From the NCBI GenBank assembly GCA_027485645.1, contig JAIXQR010000003.1, positions 434,001 to 498,000 of the forward strand: a DNA stretch of 64,000 nucleotides. Direction: 5' to 3'. Positions 42,500 to 52,223 of this stretch are shown in pieces (the stretch's first letter is position 1; every line of letters begins with the position of its first letter). The DNA comes from a bacterium (GTDB lineage Bacteria; Armatimonadota; Fimbriimonadia; Fimbriimonadales; Fimbriimonadaceae). A program made the translations under genes and the position numbers. Under the pieces are notes generated by a model. The model was not told the DNA's origin and ran no database searches. It saw only the letters and a list, made by a program, of their open reading frames with translations.

Positions 42500-43249
42500 A
42501 TGATTCTCAGTGAGCTGGCATCGCCGCAAGTTGAAGTGCTGTCACGCGAGATCGTGTGCTTGATCCCAACGGGCGCGACGGAGCAGCATGGCCCACACCT
42601 GCCGATCGGCACAGATTGGATGTTGGCGGAGGCGTTTGGCGTTGCCGTCGAGGCAAACCTGCCCGACCAAGTTCTGCTTCTTCCGACGCTTTGCTGCGGT
42701 GTAAGCCCGCACCACATGTCGTTCGCCGGCACGCTGAGCCTGAGCCCGGCGGTTTACATTCAAGCGGTCCAAGAGATGATCGGATCGCTAATCGCGCACG
42801 GATTCCGGCGGTTCTACATCCTCAATGGGCATGGCGGAAACACACCTGCCAACGAGCTGGCTCTCCGCATGATCAAACAGAGTCACCCGAATTGCTGGTT
42901 GGCGCATACCGACTACTATCAGGTGGCCGGCGCGGAAATCACTCAGCTCGCGGGCGGCGTTGGCATGGGGCACGCCGATGAAGTCGAGACAAGTTTGATG
43001 CTTCACTGCTACCCCGAATTGGTACAGAGCCACAGCCTCATTGATGACGGCCTGGAGCCGGTCCCGTATGTCAGCGGCCTAATCACAAATTTTAATGAAA
43101 GATCACTTCATGGCGTTGCGGGTAACGCCACTCAAGCGTCGGTTGAGTTAGGCGGGAAGTTGTACGAAGCGGTGGTTGGACGGATGGTTCAAGAAGTTTC
43201 GCGATTTGCCGGTACCATCACCCTTCTCGGGCAACCATATCAAGGCTAA
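42500..43249 (+). CDS. Creatininase-family amidohydrolase
   Basis: 249 aa. Metal-binding motifs: GATEQHGPHLPIGTDWML (about 25-42, with E, H and D ligands), LNGHGGNTPAN and GHADEVETSLML. The family includes creatininase, mycofactocin peptidase MftE and formamide-type hydrolases; no mycofactocin gene is nearby, so the substrate is unknown. It is followed 4 bp later by an outer-membrane protein gene. Confidence 0.9.
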   Translation: MILSELASPQVEVLSREIVCLIPTGATEQHGPHLPIGTDWMLAEAFGVAVEANLPDQVLLLPTLCCGVSPHHMSFAGTLSLSPAVYIQAVQEMIGSLIAHGFRRFYILNGHGGNTPANELALRMIKQSHPNCWLAHTDYYQVAGAEITQLAGGVGMGHADEVETSLMLHCYPELVQSHSLIDDGLEPVPYVSGLITNFNERSLHGVAGNATQASVELGGKLYEAVVGRMVQEVSRFAGTITLLGQPYQG

Positions 43250-43253
43250 AACT

Positions 43254-43793
43254 ATGAACGCACGTCTCACTCTCGTAGGTCTCTCCGCGCTTGCGGCATC
43301 TTCGGCATTTGCTCAGACCGCTCAAATCGGTCCAGACTTCGGCCTCTTCTTCCCGACCAGTCGAACGGTTCGAGATGCGTTTGGTGACACGATTCCAGAC
43401 TTCGGTTTCGGTCGAACGCGAACCAGCGTTGCCGGAAAGCCAAGCCTTCGCACCGACTTCGGCGTGTTGACCGCGCAGAAGAACGGTAACAAGTTGCTGA
43501 TTCTGCCTTTCACGCTCCAGACCGAATTCCGACTTACCCAGGACGAAAACAAGGGCGGATTCCAGCCTTACGCTCGACTCGGCGCAGGTGCGGCGTACTA
43601 CGACTACGCGATCACGACGACCTCGGGACGAAACGCCGCCAAGACCGTTGGCCTCACGAGCAGCGCAGAACTCGGGGTAGTGTTTGCACAGCGTTGGAAT
43701 CTGTACGGTAAGTATCAGTACTTCCAGCAGCGCGGCGGATTTGACTTCAGCGGTGTCACGGTAGGCGTTTCCTACAGCTTGCTGAACTTCTAA
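43254..43793 (+). CDS. Outer-membrane beta-barrel-like protein
   Basis: 179 aa. A signal peptide (MNARLTLVGLSALAASSAFAQ) is followed by alternating beta-strands (ILPFTLQTEFRLTQDENKG, YARLGAGAAYYDYAI, LYGKYQYFQQRGGFDFSG) and a final strand ending SYSLLNF. A terminal Phe is the BAM recognition feature of outer-membrane proteins. The size suits an 8-stranded barrel (OmpA/OmpW-like). The start is set to ATG 43254; an upstream reading lies inside the creatininase gene. Arginine is largely CGA. Confidence 0.78.
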   Translation: MNARLTLVGLSALAASSAFAQTAQIGPDFGLFFPTSRTVRDAFGDTIPDFGFGRTRTSVAGKPSLRTDFGVLTAQKNGNKLLILPFTLQTEFRLTQDENKGGFQPYARLGAGAAYYDYAITTTSGRNAAKTVGLTSSAELGVVFAQRWNLYGKYQYFQQRGGFDFSGVTVGVSYSLLNF

Positions 43794-43839
43794 CGACGAC
43801 GATTGGGTTGGTGCAACGGAGATGTGGATTTAGCAACGT

Positions 43840-43854
43840 AATCGAGCCTCGATT
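43840..43854. repeat. Inverted repeat in the outer-membrane protein/hflX gap
   Basis: AATCGAG-C-CTCGATT is a 15-bp palindrome in the 93-bp gap. It could be an operator or a weak terminator stem (followed by CTGTTTCTG). Confidence 0.35.
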
Positions 43855-43886
43855 CTGTTTCTGCTCCCATCTCCCATTGCGTCCCT

Positions 43887-45164
43887 ATGTCTAAGAAATC
43901 CGAACAACCCCCTATTCTCGAACGTGCCGTTCTTGTCTTCGTGAACGAAGATGAAGCGGAAGATCTTGTCGTTGAAGAAGAGCTCATTGGCCTGTGCGAA
44001 GCGGCCCAAGTTGAGCCTGTCGCGACCATTCGGCAGCGCCTCAGCCGACCCTATAAAGGGAATTACGTGGGCACCGGCAAAGTGCAAGAAATTGCCATGC
44101 TGGTCAACGAATCCGAAGCTGAAGTCGTCATTTTCGACGGCGAACTTTCCGGTATTCAAAGCCGCAACCTCGAAGAGAAGTGCAAGGTTAAGGTCGTCGA
44201 CCGGACCCAGCTCATTCTCGACATCTTCGCCCGGCGTGCCCGAACGAAGGAGGGCATGTTGCAAGTCGAACTCGCCCAGCTGACCTACATGATGCCTAAG
44301 CTCATGTCGGTTTACACCAAGTTCGAGCGGCAGAAAGGCGGTATCGGTATGCGCGGTCCCGGTGAAACGAAGCTGGAGACTGACAAGCGAATGGTCCGAG
44401 ATCGCATTTCGCGCTTGAACGGCGAAATTGAAGAAGTCACCCGAGTTCGGGGCCAGCAACGTACCAGTCGCCGAAAGCACCCGTTCCCGTTTGCTTGTAT
44501 CGTTGGCTACACCTCCGCCGGAAAATCGACCCTGATGAATCGCCTTGCCGGAACGGATGTTCTGGTCGATGCGATGCCATTTGCCACGCTCGACCCGACG
44601 ACGCGAAAGATCGACCTTCCGGATGGCTACTCGGTCTTTCTCACCGATACGGTCGGCTTCATTCGAAACCTCCCGACTCACCTCGTCGCCGCGTTCCAAT
44701 CCACTTTGGAAGAAGCGACCTTTGCCGACTTTCTGGTCCATGTGGTCGACCTTTCGGCGCCTAACTGGGACATCCAGCGCGATGCCGTTATGGAAACGCT
44801 TGAAAAGCTTGGTGCGGCAGACAAGCCGATGATTACGCTGTTCAACAAGATTGACCGGCTAGAGGACCAGACCATCACGCGCCGTCTGGTGGCAGAGTGG
44901 CCAAACTCGGTCGCGATTGCTGCCATGCCGGGAATCGGAATGGATGACTTGTTCACGGCGGTTCTGAATCAAGTTCAGGAATTGCTCGGACTGGCTAAAG
45001 TGCTCATTCCGTACAGCCACCAGCACTTGGTCCAGGAGTGCTACGACTACGGTCGAGTCCATCGCGTGGAGTACCAAGAGAACGGGATCTATCTGGAAGG
45101 GGAACTCGTGGCCCAACTTCGCCAGAAGCTGGCGCCGTACGAGGTTGCACCGCTTTCGGCATGA
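43887..45164 (+). CDS. hflX: GTPase HflX
   Basis: 425 aa. HflX binds ribosomes and splits stalled 70S particles under stress. The N-terminal half has the HflX glycine-rich segment [19 protein letters not shown] (about 150-168). The GTPase part has G1 GYTSAGKS, G3 DTVGF and G4 NKID. The C-terminal HflX-specific end ([17 protein letters not shown]) is present. Its ATGA overlap with prmC starts a cluster hflX-prmC-def-fmt-propeller. Confidence 0.95.
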   Translation: MSKKSEQPPILERAVLVFVNEDEAEDLVVEEELIGLCEAAQVEPVATIRQRLSRPYKGNYVGTGKVQEIAMLVNESEAEVVIFDGELSGIQSRNLEEKCKVKVVDRTQLILDIFARRARTKEGMLQVELAQLTYMMPKLMSVYTKFERQKGGIGMRGPGETKLETDKRMVRDRISRLNGEIEEVTRVRGQQRTSRRKHPFPFACIVGYTSAGKSTLMNRLAGTDVLVDAMPFATLDPTTRKIDLPDGYSVFLTDTVGFIRNLPTHLVAAFQSTLEEATFADFLVHVVDLSAPNWDIQRDAVMETLEKLGAADKPMITLFNKIDRLEDQTITRRLVAEWPNSVAIAAMPGIGMDDLFTAVLNQVQELLGLAKVLIPYSHQHLVQECYDYGRVHRVEYQENGIYLEGELVAQLRQKLAPYEVAPLSA

Positions 45165-45979
45165 CGGTTCGCGAGTGGCTGACCATGGCCCGGGAGCAAA
45201 TTGAGCTCGCGGGCCTCCCATCCGCAAAACTGGAATCGGAGATTTTGCTCGGTCACGCTTTGGGATTGGAGCGTTCGTTCCTCCTTTCTCATCCCGACGA
45301 AGTGATCTCAGAACTGCCGGCAAACGCCCTGCTCGGGCGACGCCTGGATGGCGAGCCGCTGGCCTATCTGCTCGGCTATCGCGAGTTCTACGGTCGGCGG
45401 TTTACGGTAAATCCCGACGTTCTCATTCCGCGCCATGAGACGGAAGAGGTTCTTGAAATCGCCCTCGGATTGCCTGTGCCCGCGGACGCGGTCGTGGTTG
45501 ATGTGGGCACCGGGTCCGGCTGCATTGCCGTCACGAGCTCCTTGGAGCGGCCCAAGTGGCAGGTGTTTGCCACAGACATTTCAGAAAGAGCAATCCGCGT
45601 CGCTCACCAAAATGCAGATGCCCTTGGAGCCTCGGTGCAGTTCTTCGTGGCCGATTTGCTTGAGCCATTTGTCGACCGAGAGTTCGATCTCGTCATCTCG
45701 AATCCTCCTTATATCGGCCGAGAGGAAGTGCTGGAATCACAGGTCGCCGACCACGAACCCGCGCTTGCCTTGTTTGCCGAGGATCACGGACTGGCCGTCA
45801 TTCGAAAGCTTGCGGGTGCAAAAGGCAAGCTGAAGTCTGGCGGCTGGATGGTGCTTGAAATGGGGCACGAACAAGGCGCCGCCGTTGCGAGGACCTTTAA
45901 CGAAGCCGGTTGGGAAGCGGTTGAAGTGCGGAAAGACCTAGGTGGACGGGACAGAATCCTCGTGGCCAAAGCAACCTAA
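45161..45979 (+). CDS. prmC: Peptide chain release factor N5-glutamine methyltransferase
   Basis: 272 aa. PrmC methylates the GGQ glutamine of release factors 1 and 2. The N-terminal helical part ([19 protein letters not shown]) and the Rossmann SAM site [13 protein letters not shown] are seen, and the NPPY motif in [14 protein letters not shown] binds the substrate glutamine. The start at 45161 overlaps the hflX stop (ATGA). Confidence 0.94.
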   Translation: MTVREWLTMAREQIELAGLPSAKLESEILLGHALGLERSFLLSHPDEVISELPANALLGRRLDGEPLAYLLGYREFYGRRFTVNPDVLIPRHETEEVLEIALGLPVPADAVVVDVGTGSGCIAVTSSLERPKWQVFATDISERAIRVAHQNADALGASVQFFVADLLEPFVDREFDLVISNPPYIGREEVLESQVADHEPALALFAEDHGLAVIRKLAGAKGKLKSGGWMVLEMGHEQGAAVARTFNEAGWEAVEVRKDLGGRDRILVAKAT

Positions 45980-46005
45980 ACCGTACGTGTCACAATAACT
46001 GATCT

Positions 46006-46533
46006 ATGTTGGTAGTTGTTCCGGACGAGTTTCAGTACTTGTACGTCCAGAATGACGAGCGTCCGGTCGTCAAAATTCCCGCCGACGTTCTTCGGGCGGT
46101 TGCCGCGCCAGTGCCGAAGATCACCAAGAAAACCCAATTCTTGATTGACGACATGGTGCGAATCATGCGAAAGGCAAGTGGAATTGGGCTGGCTGCTCCG
46201 CAAGTTGGCGTGAGTACCCGACTCATCGTGATTGCGCCGGACGACATGAAGCCGCTTGCGCTGATCAACCCGCGCATCATTAAGGCCGAAGGCGAGCAGG
46301 TTGGCCAAGAAGGCTGTCTTAGCATCCCGGGTCTGTACGGCGACGTTCTTCGGTCATCTTATATTGAGGTTGAAGCCGTAGATCGGCGCGGCAATTTGAT
46401 CACCTTGGAACTCGAAGGCTTGCCTGCCAGAGTTGTGCAGCACGAGGTCGATCACCTGGATGGCGTTTTGTTCACCGATAAGGTCGATCCGGCAACCCTG
46501 AATTGGCGCGACCCAGACGGCGACGACGATTAA
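46006..46533 (+). CDS. def: Peptide deformylase
   Basis: 175 aa. It removes the formyl group from nascent proteins. Signatures: GIGLAAPQVGVS (about 57-68), EGCLSIPG (metal Cys) and QHEVDHLDGVLF (HExxH metal site). All active-site residues are kept. It lies between prmC and fmt, so deformylation and formylation genes are together, a common arrangement. Confidence 0.96.
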   Translation: MLVVVPDEFQYLYVQNDERPVVKIPADVLRAVAAPVPKITKKTQFLIDDMVRIMRKASGIGLAAPQVGVSTRLIVIAPDDMKPLALINPRIIKAEGEQVGQEGCLSIPGLYGDVLRSSYIEVEAVDRRGNLITLELEGLPARVVQHEVDHLDGVLFTDKVDPATLNWRDPDGDDD

Positions 46534-46548
46534 CGCCGAAGGCAATTC

Positions 46549-47466
46549 ATGGCCAAGATCGTCTATTTTGGAACCGGTGAGTTCGCCGTTGCGCCTCTTA
46601 TTGCGGTTCGCGAGCACGTAGTTTTGGTGGTCAGTCAGCCCGATCGTCCGCAAGGCCGAGGGCTCACCCTGCGCTCCTCTCCGGTTAAAACGAAGGCTTT
46701 GGAGCTTGGCTTGCCGGTTCAAACTCCGGAAAAGGCTAGGGACCCTGAGTTCGTTGAGCTCGTTCGGAACTTAGGGGCCGACTTCCTTCTGGTCGCAAGC
46801 TACGGGCAAATTCTGTCGGTGAAGCTGTTGCAGGCCGCGACTCATGGCGGCATCAATTTGCACGGTTCGATCTTGCCCAAGTACCGCGGCGCCGCACCGA
46901 TTCAGCGCGCGATCATGAACGGCGACCCTGTCACGGGAAACTCGCTGATGCAGATGGCCAAAGGAATGGATACCGGCGATGTCATCGAAATCGTTGAGAC
47001 CCCGATTGGCCCGGACGAGACTTACGACGAGCTGCAAATTCGACTGTCTGAGATTGCGGCTGCCCAAGCCGCAAACTGGGTCGAACGCCTCGCAACGGGC
47101 GACTATCCTCGGACCGAACAGGATCATGATGCGGCGACCCATGCGGCCAAGATCGAACGAGAAGACGCGGAGTTGCGCTTCGATCGACTTGCCCAAGCGG
47201 AATACAACCGCTTCCGAGGGGTGACGTCGAATCCTGGCGCAGGGCTTCAGACCGATCGGGGCCGAATCAAGCTGTCGAAGCTGAGGTTCTGCCAAGATTC
47301 GGGCGCACCGGGTGAGGTTTTGCGACTTAATCCGCTCACCATCGCGTTCGCCGAAGGAAGTTTAGAGTTTCATGAAGTTCAGCCGGAAGGTAAAAAACGC
47401 ATGTCCGGACGAGATTGGGCCAATGGGGCACGGATCACGGTCGGAACGCGTTTAAGTCAAGGTTAG
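46549..47466 (+). CDS. fmt: Methionyl-tRNA formyltransferase
   Basis: 305 aa. It formylates Met-tRNA(fMet) with 10-formyl-THF. The catalytic block NLHGSILPKYRGAAPIQRAI (about 103-122; Asn/His/Asp triad with the later MDTGDVI) is complete. The C-terminal domain (RFRGVTSNPGAGLQTDRGR) is also present. It lies 15 bp after def, so the pair is co-transcribed. Confidence 0.95.
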   Translation: MAKIVYFGTGEFAVAPLIAVREHVVLVVSQPDRPQGRGLTLRSSPVKTKALELGLPVQTPEKARDPEFVELVRNLGADFLLVASYGQILSVKLLQAATHGGINLHGSILPKYRGAAPIQRAIMNGDPVTGNSLMQMAKGMDTGDVIEIVETPIGPDETYDELQIRLSEIAAAQAANWVERLATGDYPRTEQDHDAATHAAKIEREDAELRFDRLAQAEYNRFRGVTSNPGAGLQTDRGRIKLSKLRFCQDSGAPGEVLRLNPLTIAFAEGSLEFHEVQPEGKKRMSGRDWANGARITVGTRLSQG

Positions 47467-47479
47467 CCGCCACAACACC

Positions 47480-48763
47480 ATGTCATCACCCATCGTTCCA
47501 AAAGTTAGCCAGCGCCTCGTGGTGCGAACGCTTGTGCTCATGTTCGTTCTTGCCATCGTGCTCGGGGTCTACCAGTGGGCACAGCAGCAGAAAGGTGATT
47601 TTGACCTTGCGCCTTCCGATACCGCGGGCATGATCGCCGCTATCGAGTACAAGGACGAAGGTCAGCAGGCGGTTGCCTTCAAGCCGGACGGTACGAAGGT
47701 TGAGAACTCCGGCTGGGAGTCAGGCGTTATCGACCGAGATCTCGTCTGGCAGCCTGATGGCAATCGACTGTTCTTTGTCAGCGACCGAGCGAAAGTTCCG
47801 GGCTCGAACGTCAAGGCGTTCAACATCTTTCGATGGGACGCCGCTCGAGGCAGCGCCCCAAGCCAGCGAACGGTCGGTACGCGCGGCCGGAGTAATCCAA
47901 ACTTTGCAGATCAGCCTGGTGAGGAAGAAAACCGCACGGCTTTGATTGCGTCGGGTGGATTTGTTCTGGAATTTGACAGCAAGGATCGCGCAACCCGACA
48001 GGTGCTTCCGCCGCTTGGAAACGAAGTCAGCCTGAGCGAGGAAGAGGGTGCGGGTAGTTCGGGCCAGTTTGGCGGGCTGTATGGTCAGCTTGGAAGCAGC
48101 TTCCGATTGGCCAAGTGGGCGGTCGGGAAGCGGTACATCGCGGCGATCATGCGCAGCGAAGAGGGAGAGGTCCTCGTTATCCAAGACACTGAGCTGACCG
48201 ACAAGGGCCAGCTTTCGCCGCCGCGACCCGTTATGGCCGGCGAAAAGGTCGAGATTTCGATTGATCCTAAAACGGGCAAAGTTGTGTTCTCGGTCACGAA
48301 CTTCCGGTGGCTTTCGCCCGACCAAATCCCGCCGCAGTTCAAGCAGGGTAATAAGGTCACGATTCCGTTCCGACACGCCCTTTGCATTGCGACTCCGGGT
48401 GAACCGAGCTTTGAAGTCATCGCGGCGAGTAACGACGATACGGCGTGCTTCGGAGCGCCTGCCGTGAGCCCGAGCGGCGATCGCGTGGCCCTGACGGTTG
48501 GCTCTTACGCTGATGGCAACCTGAGCCCACGAGAGATGACCCTGATGCCCGTGGCTTCCGGCGGCGTCCGCGCGGCGGCCAAGCTCGTGGATGGCGAAGT
48601 GTTTGAGCCTTCGTGGCATCCGAACGGACAGTCGCTCGTCTTCGTGCGGCGAAAAGACAGCAACCGAACGGTGTTTGCCATTAACGTTGACGGCTCGGGT
48701 GAGCGACAAGTGAGCGGAGACGGCGAGTTCGCCTTCCCACGCTTCTCGCCCCAGAGCAAGTAA
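47480..48763 (+). CDS. Membrane-anchored TolB-like beta-propeller protein
   Basis: 427 aa. One N-terminal hydrophobic segment (about 13-33, LVLMFVLAIVLGVYQW) anchors a beta-rich part with PD40/WD-like repeats: KAFNIFRWDAAR, GDRVALTVGSYADG, then EPSWHPNGQSLVFVRRKDS and a final GERQVSGDGEFAFPRFSP. It lies 13 bp after fmt, so it is at the end of the same operon. The function is unknown; such propellers often scaffold envelope complexes. Confidence 0.7.
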   Translation: MSSPIVPKVSQRLVVRTLVLMFVLAIVLGVYQWAQQQKGDFDLAPSDTAGMIAAIEYKDEGQQAVAFKPDGTKVENSGWESGVIDRDLVWQPDGNRLFFVSDRAKVPGSNVKAFNIFRWDAARGSAPSQRTVGTRGRSNPNFADQPGEEENRTALIASGGFVLEFDSKDRATRQVLPPLGNEVSLSEEEGAGSSGQFGGLYGQLGSSFRLAKWAVGKRYIAAIMRSEEGEVLVIQDTELTDKGQLSPPRPVMAGEKVEISIDPKTGKVVFSVTNFRWLSPDQIPPQFKQGNKVTIPFRHALCIATPGEPSFEVIAASNDDTACFGAPAVSPSGDRVALTVGSYADGNLSPREMTLMPVASGGVRAAAKLVDGEVFEPSWHPNGQSLVFVRRKDSNRTVFAINVDGSGERQVSGDGEFAFPRFSPQSK

Positions 48764-48768
48764 CCGCT

Positions 48769-49458
48769 CTAGGATTCGGGATTCAGCCGGCGCGTGATGT
48801 CCTCCTGGACATCACGCCAAAGGCCGTACTTCTTCCAGTGGGCGGCCACTCGAGCGAGCCAACCCCAAATGTTCATGAAGTCGCGAAAGATATCGTTCGC
48901 CCCGGCCCATGCTTCGTGATAACGACGTCGGTACTGAATACACCAGATGTCATAGATGACGTAATACCAGAGGCATGCTTGAGTCAAGGCTCGAAGCACG
49001 GTGGTGCCGCCAAGGAGCCAGTCGGCAAAGATTAGCCCCAGCGTTCCCCAAAGCCAGGCTTGCGGGTAGCTGAAATCCCCTTTAGAGAACTGAGCGTAGA
49101 CGGCAAGCCCTAGAGCACAAAAAACGAGCGGACGAGCGTCGTACGGAATTGCGGCGAGGAGGAGGGAAAGCAAGCCCACGGTCACGATGAGGCTTGTGCC
49201 GGTGACTCGGGATTCGATCGTTTGCGAGCGAAACACGATCCGAAAGAGGCCAAGGACGATGGTCCATCCAAGATAGATCGCGACCATCCAAGTTGTATCG
49301 AACTTAGGTACGAGGCTCGATGCAAGTTGGGCAGCGGTGACGCTGCCGGCAAACCGCAGAATCACTTGCCGATTGAACTCAACCCGGTGGCGGTACGGCA
49401 GGTCGTGAACGTTGCCCGGAACCTCAATGGGTTCCGGGACATAGTTCGGGATGATCAC
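48769..49458 (-). CDS. Uncharacterised multi-pass membrane protein
   Basis: 229 aa with a GTG start. A polar N-terminus (about 1-30) is followed by about six hydrophobic segments (LASSLVPKFDTTWMVAIYLG, VGLLSLLLAAIPYD, VFCALGLAVYAQF, WLWGTLGLIFADWLL) and a basic C-terminus (WKKYGLWRDVQEDITRRLN). I do not recognise a family. It begins 4 bp after the M16 peptidase stop, so it is probably in its operon. Confidence 0.68.
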   Translation of the reverse strand: MIIPNYVPEPIEVPGNVHDLPYRHRVEFNRQVILRFAGSVTAAQLASSLVPKFDTTWMVAIYLGWTIVLGLFRIVFRSQTIESRVTGTSLIVTVGLLSLLLAAIPYDARPLVFCALGLAVYAQFSKGDFSYPQAWLWGTLGLIFADWLLGGTTVLRALTQACLWYYVIYDIWCIQYRRRYHEAWAGANDIFRDFMNIWGWLARVAAHWKKYGLWRDVQEDITRRLNPES

Positions 49459-49462
49459 GACA

Positions 49463-52144
49463 CTAGAATGGCGCGATTTCGATGGGCTTCGGTAGGCCTA
49501 GCCCTTCGAGCTGAGGCAGGATCTGCTGCTTATCACCGACGATCACGAGGATTCCGTTCTCAAGCCCAATCGATTGCTCGGCGAGGCCATCGAGTACGGA
49601 CTCCGTGAGGGCGCGGATGGCGGTCATGTCTTCGCCAAGCGTGCCGAAGGCTCGATTGTTCTCGTACAGTCGTCGCGCGGTGCTCAAGAGCCCCGTCATG
49701 GTGGCGAGAGACTCGATCGTGCTGGTCTGAAGCAAAGCGACCGCCTTGCCTGTTTCATCCGTGGTCACGCCTTCCTTGCGGAATCGGCTGAACTCGGCCA
49801 AGAACTCCTTGATCGAAGCACCGGTGACGTCGGTGCGGACGGAAGCGCCGCTGGATAGGTATCCAAGCATCGGTTCGAAGCTGAACCGGGCGCTGGCACC
49901 GTACGTGTATCCCTTGTCTTCTCGCAGGTTCTGGTTCAACCGACTCGTGAAGGAACCACCAAGGATGGAGCCAAGGGCTTGAAGTGGCAGTCGCTCTGGG
50001 CTGGAGTATGGAACTCCGGGCATCCAGAACCGAACCACAGATTGGACCGCGCCTGGCTTGTCAACGATGATCACGCGCAAGGCTTGCTTCACGAGCGGTG
50101 GGTAAGAAACTGCCGAAGCTTGGCGACCCGATCCAGACCAGTTTCGGAACGCCTTGTTGAGTTCGAATTTCACTGCAGGTCCAGGTAGGTTGCCCGACAC
50201 AAAGATGACCGCGTTTGATGGCTGGTAAGTGAGGCTATGGCGGAATCGGAGATCAGCAACGCTCAGCGCTCCGACCGTTCCTTCCGTCGCGACTTGTCCA
50301 AACGGGTGGCTTGGGCCAAAGAACTCGCGGGTCCCAACTCGGATCGCGAGCGAAGCCGGGTCCGATTTCTGCTGCTCAAGGTCGGCGAGCTCGACCCGCT
50401 TGACTCGCTCCCACTCGTTTGGCGCGAAGCTCGGCCGAGCGATGGCATCAGCGTAAAGCGCGAGCGCACGGCCGAAGTTCGGGGTGAGGGTCGAGAGATT
50501 GACCGCCGTTGTGGTGTGACTGACGTTGGTGTCGATATCCGCGCCCAGAAGATTTAGGCTCGCCGCAAAGTCGGCCGAGCTTCGGGTGCCCGCACCTTGG
50601 GTGAGCATTGATGCCGTGAGGGCGGAGAGGCCAACCTGGGTTGCCGTGTCCGAGTCGGTGCCGCCCTTAAAGACAGTGGAAACGTTCATCATCGGCAAAT
50701 CTTCTCGTCGCCAGTAGAAGACCTTGATGCCGTTGTCCAGGACGAGTTCTACCGGGCCTTTGGGGCTGAACGGAGCCTGGCTACCGGCGGCGGGTGCACT
50801 GTCTCGCGGGTTCGTCTTTGGCGCGGGTTCTTGCGGAATCACGCGAAGGATGAGCCGATTTCCAAGATTCAGTGTTTCGGCCGAAACGGCTTTCACCTGT
50901 TCGGTCGTAGCGCCTCGGTACATGTCGAGGACCCGCTTGAAGGAATTCGGTTCGCCGAAATAGAACTCGTACTCGTTGAGCGTGTCCGCCTTCCTATCAA
51001 TCGATTGCAGACTTTCGAGGGTTCGCTTTTCGATCTTTGCAGCTTCCTGCTTGAGCTCGGGGGCGGTTGGGCCGTTCGTGGTGAACTCCGTAAGGGTGGC
51101 GTCGATGGCCGATTCCAGACGCTCCAGCGAGACGCCTTCTGAAACCGTTGCCTCGACGATGAACAGCGAGCCGAGCTGACCGGATTGCTGGAAAGCCGCG
51201 ACCTCCGTGGCGACTTTGTCCTTCACCACGAGCTTTTGGTACAGGCGACTGGAAACGCCGCCAGAGAGGATTCCGGCGGCGAGACTAAGCTCTGCATCGC
51301 CGGGGCGGTAGGCCGCTGGGCTGTGCCAAACCATGATCGTTTTGGCGGCGTCAACGGTGTCGACCATCGTCTGGCGTCGAACGCCCTGGAAACTGGCGTC
51401 GGGCACGCTTCGACGAGGGGCGTCATTTCCTCGGGGGATGGTGCCGAACTGTTGGGCGATCAAGGGCTTGATCAGGGCGGGCTCAAAGTCGCCGGCAACC
51501 ACGATCGACGCGTTGTTCGGAACGTAATACGTGCTGAAGAACTGCTGGACATCCGGAACGGTGGCCGAGGTGAGGTCTTCCATCGAGCCGATCACCGACC
51601 AGCTGTACGGATGGCCCGCCGGATACATCAGGCGGTTAATGGCGTCGTAGGCCTTGCCGTACGGAGCGTTCTCAACGGACTGGCGTCGCTCGTTCTTCAC
51701 GACGTCCCTTTGAAGGTCCAACTTCTTCTGATCGATGTTTTCGCCAAGGGCTTCCAGGCGCTCGGCGTCGAGCCAAATGAGCTTTTGGAGCAGATTGCTT
51801 GGGCCGAAGGAGTAGTAATTGGTCCGGTCTTGCGAGGTCGATGCGTTATTGGAACCACCGGCGGTTTCCATGATCACGTCGAATTGACCCTGCGGCACGC
51901 GCTTGGTGCCCATGAACATCAGGTGTTCAAAGAGGTGCGCGAATCCAGATCGGCGGTCTGGCTCATCTTTTGATCCGACTTTAAACCAAGTGTTGATGGT
52001 TGCGACGGGGAGGGTTTTATCTTGGTGGAGGATCACCGTCATGCCATTCGGCAGCTTGTATTTTTCAACCTTAACGTCTTGGGCGGCGGCAGGAACGGTT
52101 AGCGCGGCAAGAAGGCCGGCCCACATGAGACGGGAACGCAACAT
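49463..52144 (-). CDS. M16 (pitrilysin/insulinase) family zinc peptidase, tandem two-domain form
   Basis: 893 aa. A signal peptide (to AAAQD, about 22) suggests an exported protein. The first M16 domain has the inverted zinc motif HLFEH (H70, E73, H74 in GFAHLFEHLMFMGT) and a distal Glu near NERRQSVENAPYG. The second half (from about 470, VELVLDNGIKVFYWRREDLP) repeats the fold without the zinc motif, as in M16B pairs fused into one chain. It probably degrades or processes peptides in the envelope. It is divergent from DAHP synthase. Confidence 0.93.
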   Translation of the reverse strand: MLRSRLMWAGLLAALTVPAAAQDVKVEKYKLPNGMTVILHQDKTLPVATINTWFKVGSKDEPDRRSGFAHLFEHLMFMGTKRVPQGQFDVIMETAGGSNNASTSQDRTNYYSFGPSNLLQKLIWLDAERLEALGENIDQKKLDLQRDVVKNERRQSVENAPYGKAYDAINRLMYPAGHPYSWSVIGSMEDLTSATVPDVQQFFSTYYVPNNASIVVAGDFEPALIKPLIAQQFGTIPRGNDAPRRSVPDASFQGVRRQTMVDTVDAAKTIMVWHSPAAYRPGDAELSLAAGILSGGVSSRLYQKLVVKDKVATEVAAFQQSGQLGSLFIVEATVSEGVSLERLESAIDATLTEFTTNGPTAPELKQEAAKIEKRTLESLQSIDRKADTLNEYEFYFGEPNSFKRVLDMYRGATTEQVKAVSAETLNLGNRLILRVIPQEPAPKTNPRDSAPAAGSQAPFSPKGPVELVLDNGIKVFYWRREDLPMMNVSTVFKGGTDSDTATQVGLSALTASMLTQGAGTRSSADFAASLNLLGADIDTNVSHTTTAVNLSTLTPNFGRALALYADAIARPSFAPNEWERVKRVELADLEQQKSDPASLAIRVGTREFFGPSHPFGQVATEGTVGALSVADLRFRHSLTYQPSNAVIFVSGNLPGPAVKFELNKAFRNWSGSGRQASAVSYPPLVKQALRVIIVDKPGAVQSVVRFWMPGVPYSSPERLPLQALGSILGGSFTSRLNQNLREDKGYTYGASARFSFEPMLGYLSSGASVRTDVTGASIKEFLAEFSRFRKEGVTTDETGKAVALLQTSTIESLATMTGLLSTARRLYENNRAFGTLGEDMTAIRALTESVLDGLAEQSIGLENGILVIVGDKQQILPQLEGLGLPKPIEIAPF

Positions 52145-52150
52145 GGATAC

Positions 52151-52156
52151 AAATTA
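52151..52156 (-). promoter_or_regulatory. -10-like box TAATTT before the M16 peptidase gene
   Basis: TAATTT is 6 nt before the ATG at 52144. Confidence 0.5.
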
Positions 52157-52223
52157 CCCGTGCGTGGTTGGCATCGTTTCGAAAGTCGGATTCCAGCCAG
52201 AATATGAGGCGTCCAATTCTCTC

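Noticed and set aside
43830-44741. 303-codon frame opposite hflX
   Set aside because: Antisense shadow; the GTPase motifs of hflX lie on the other strand.
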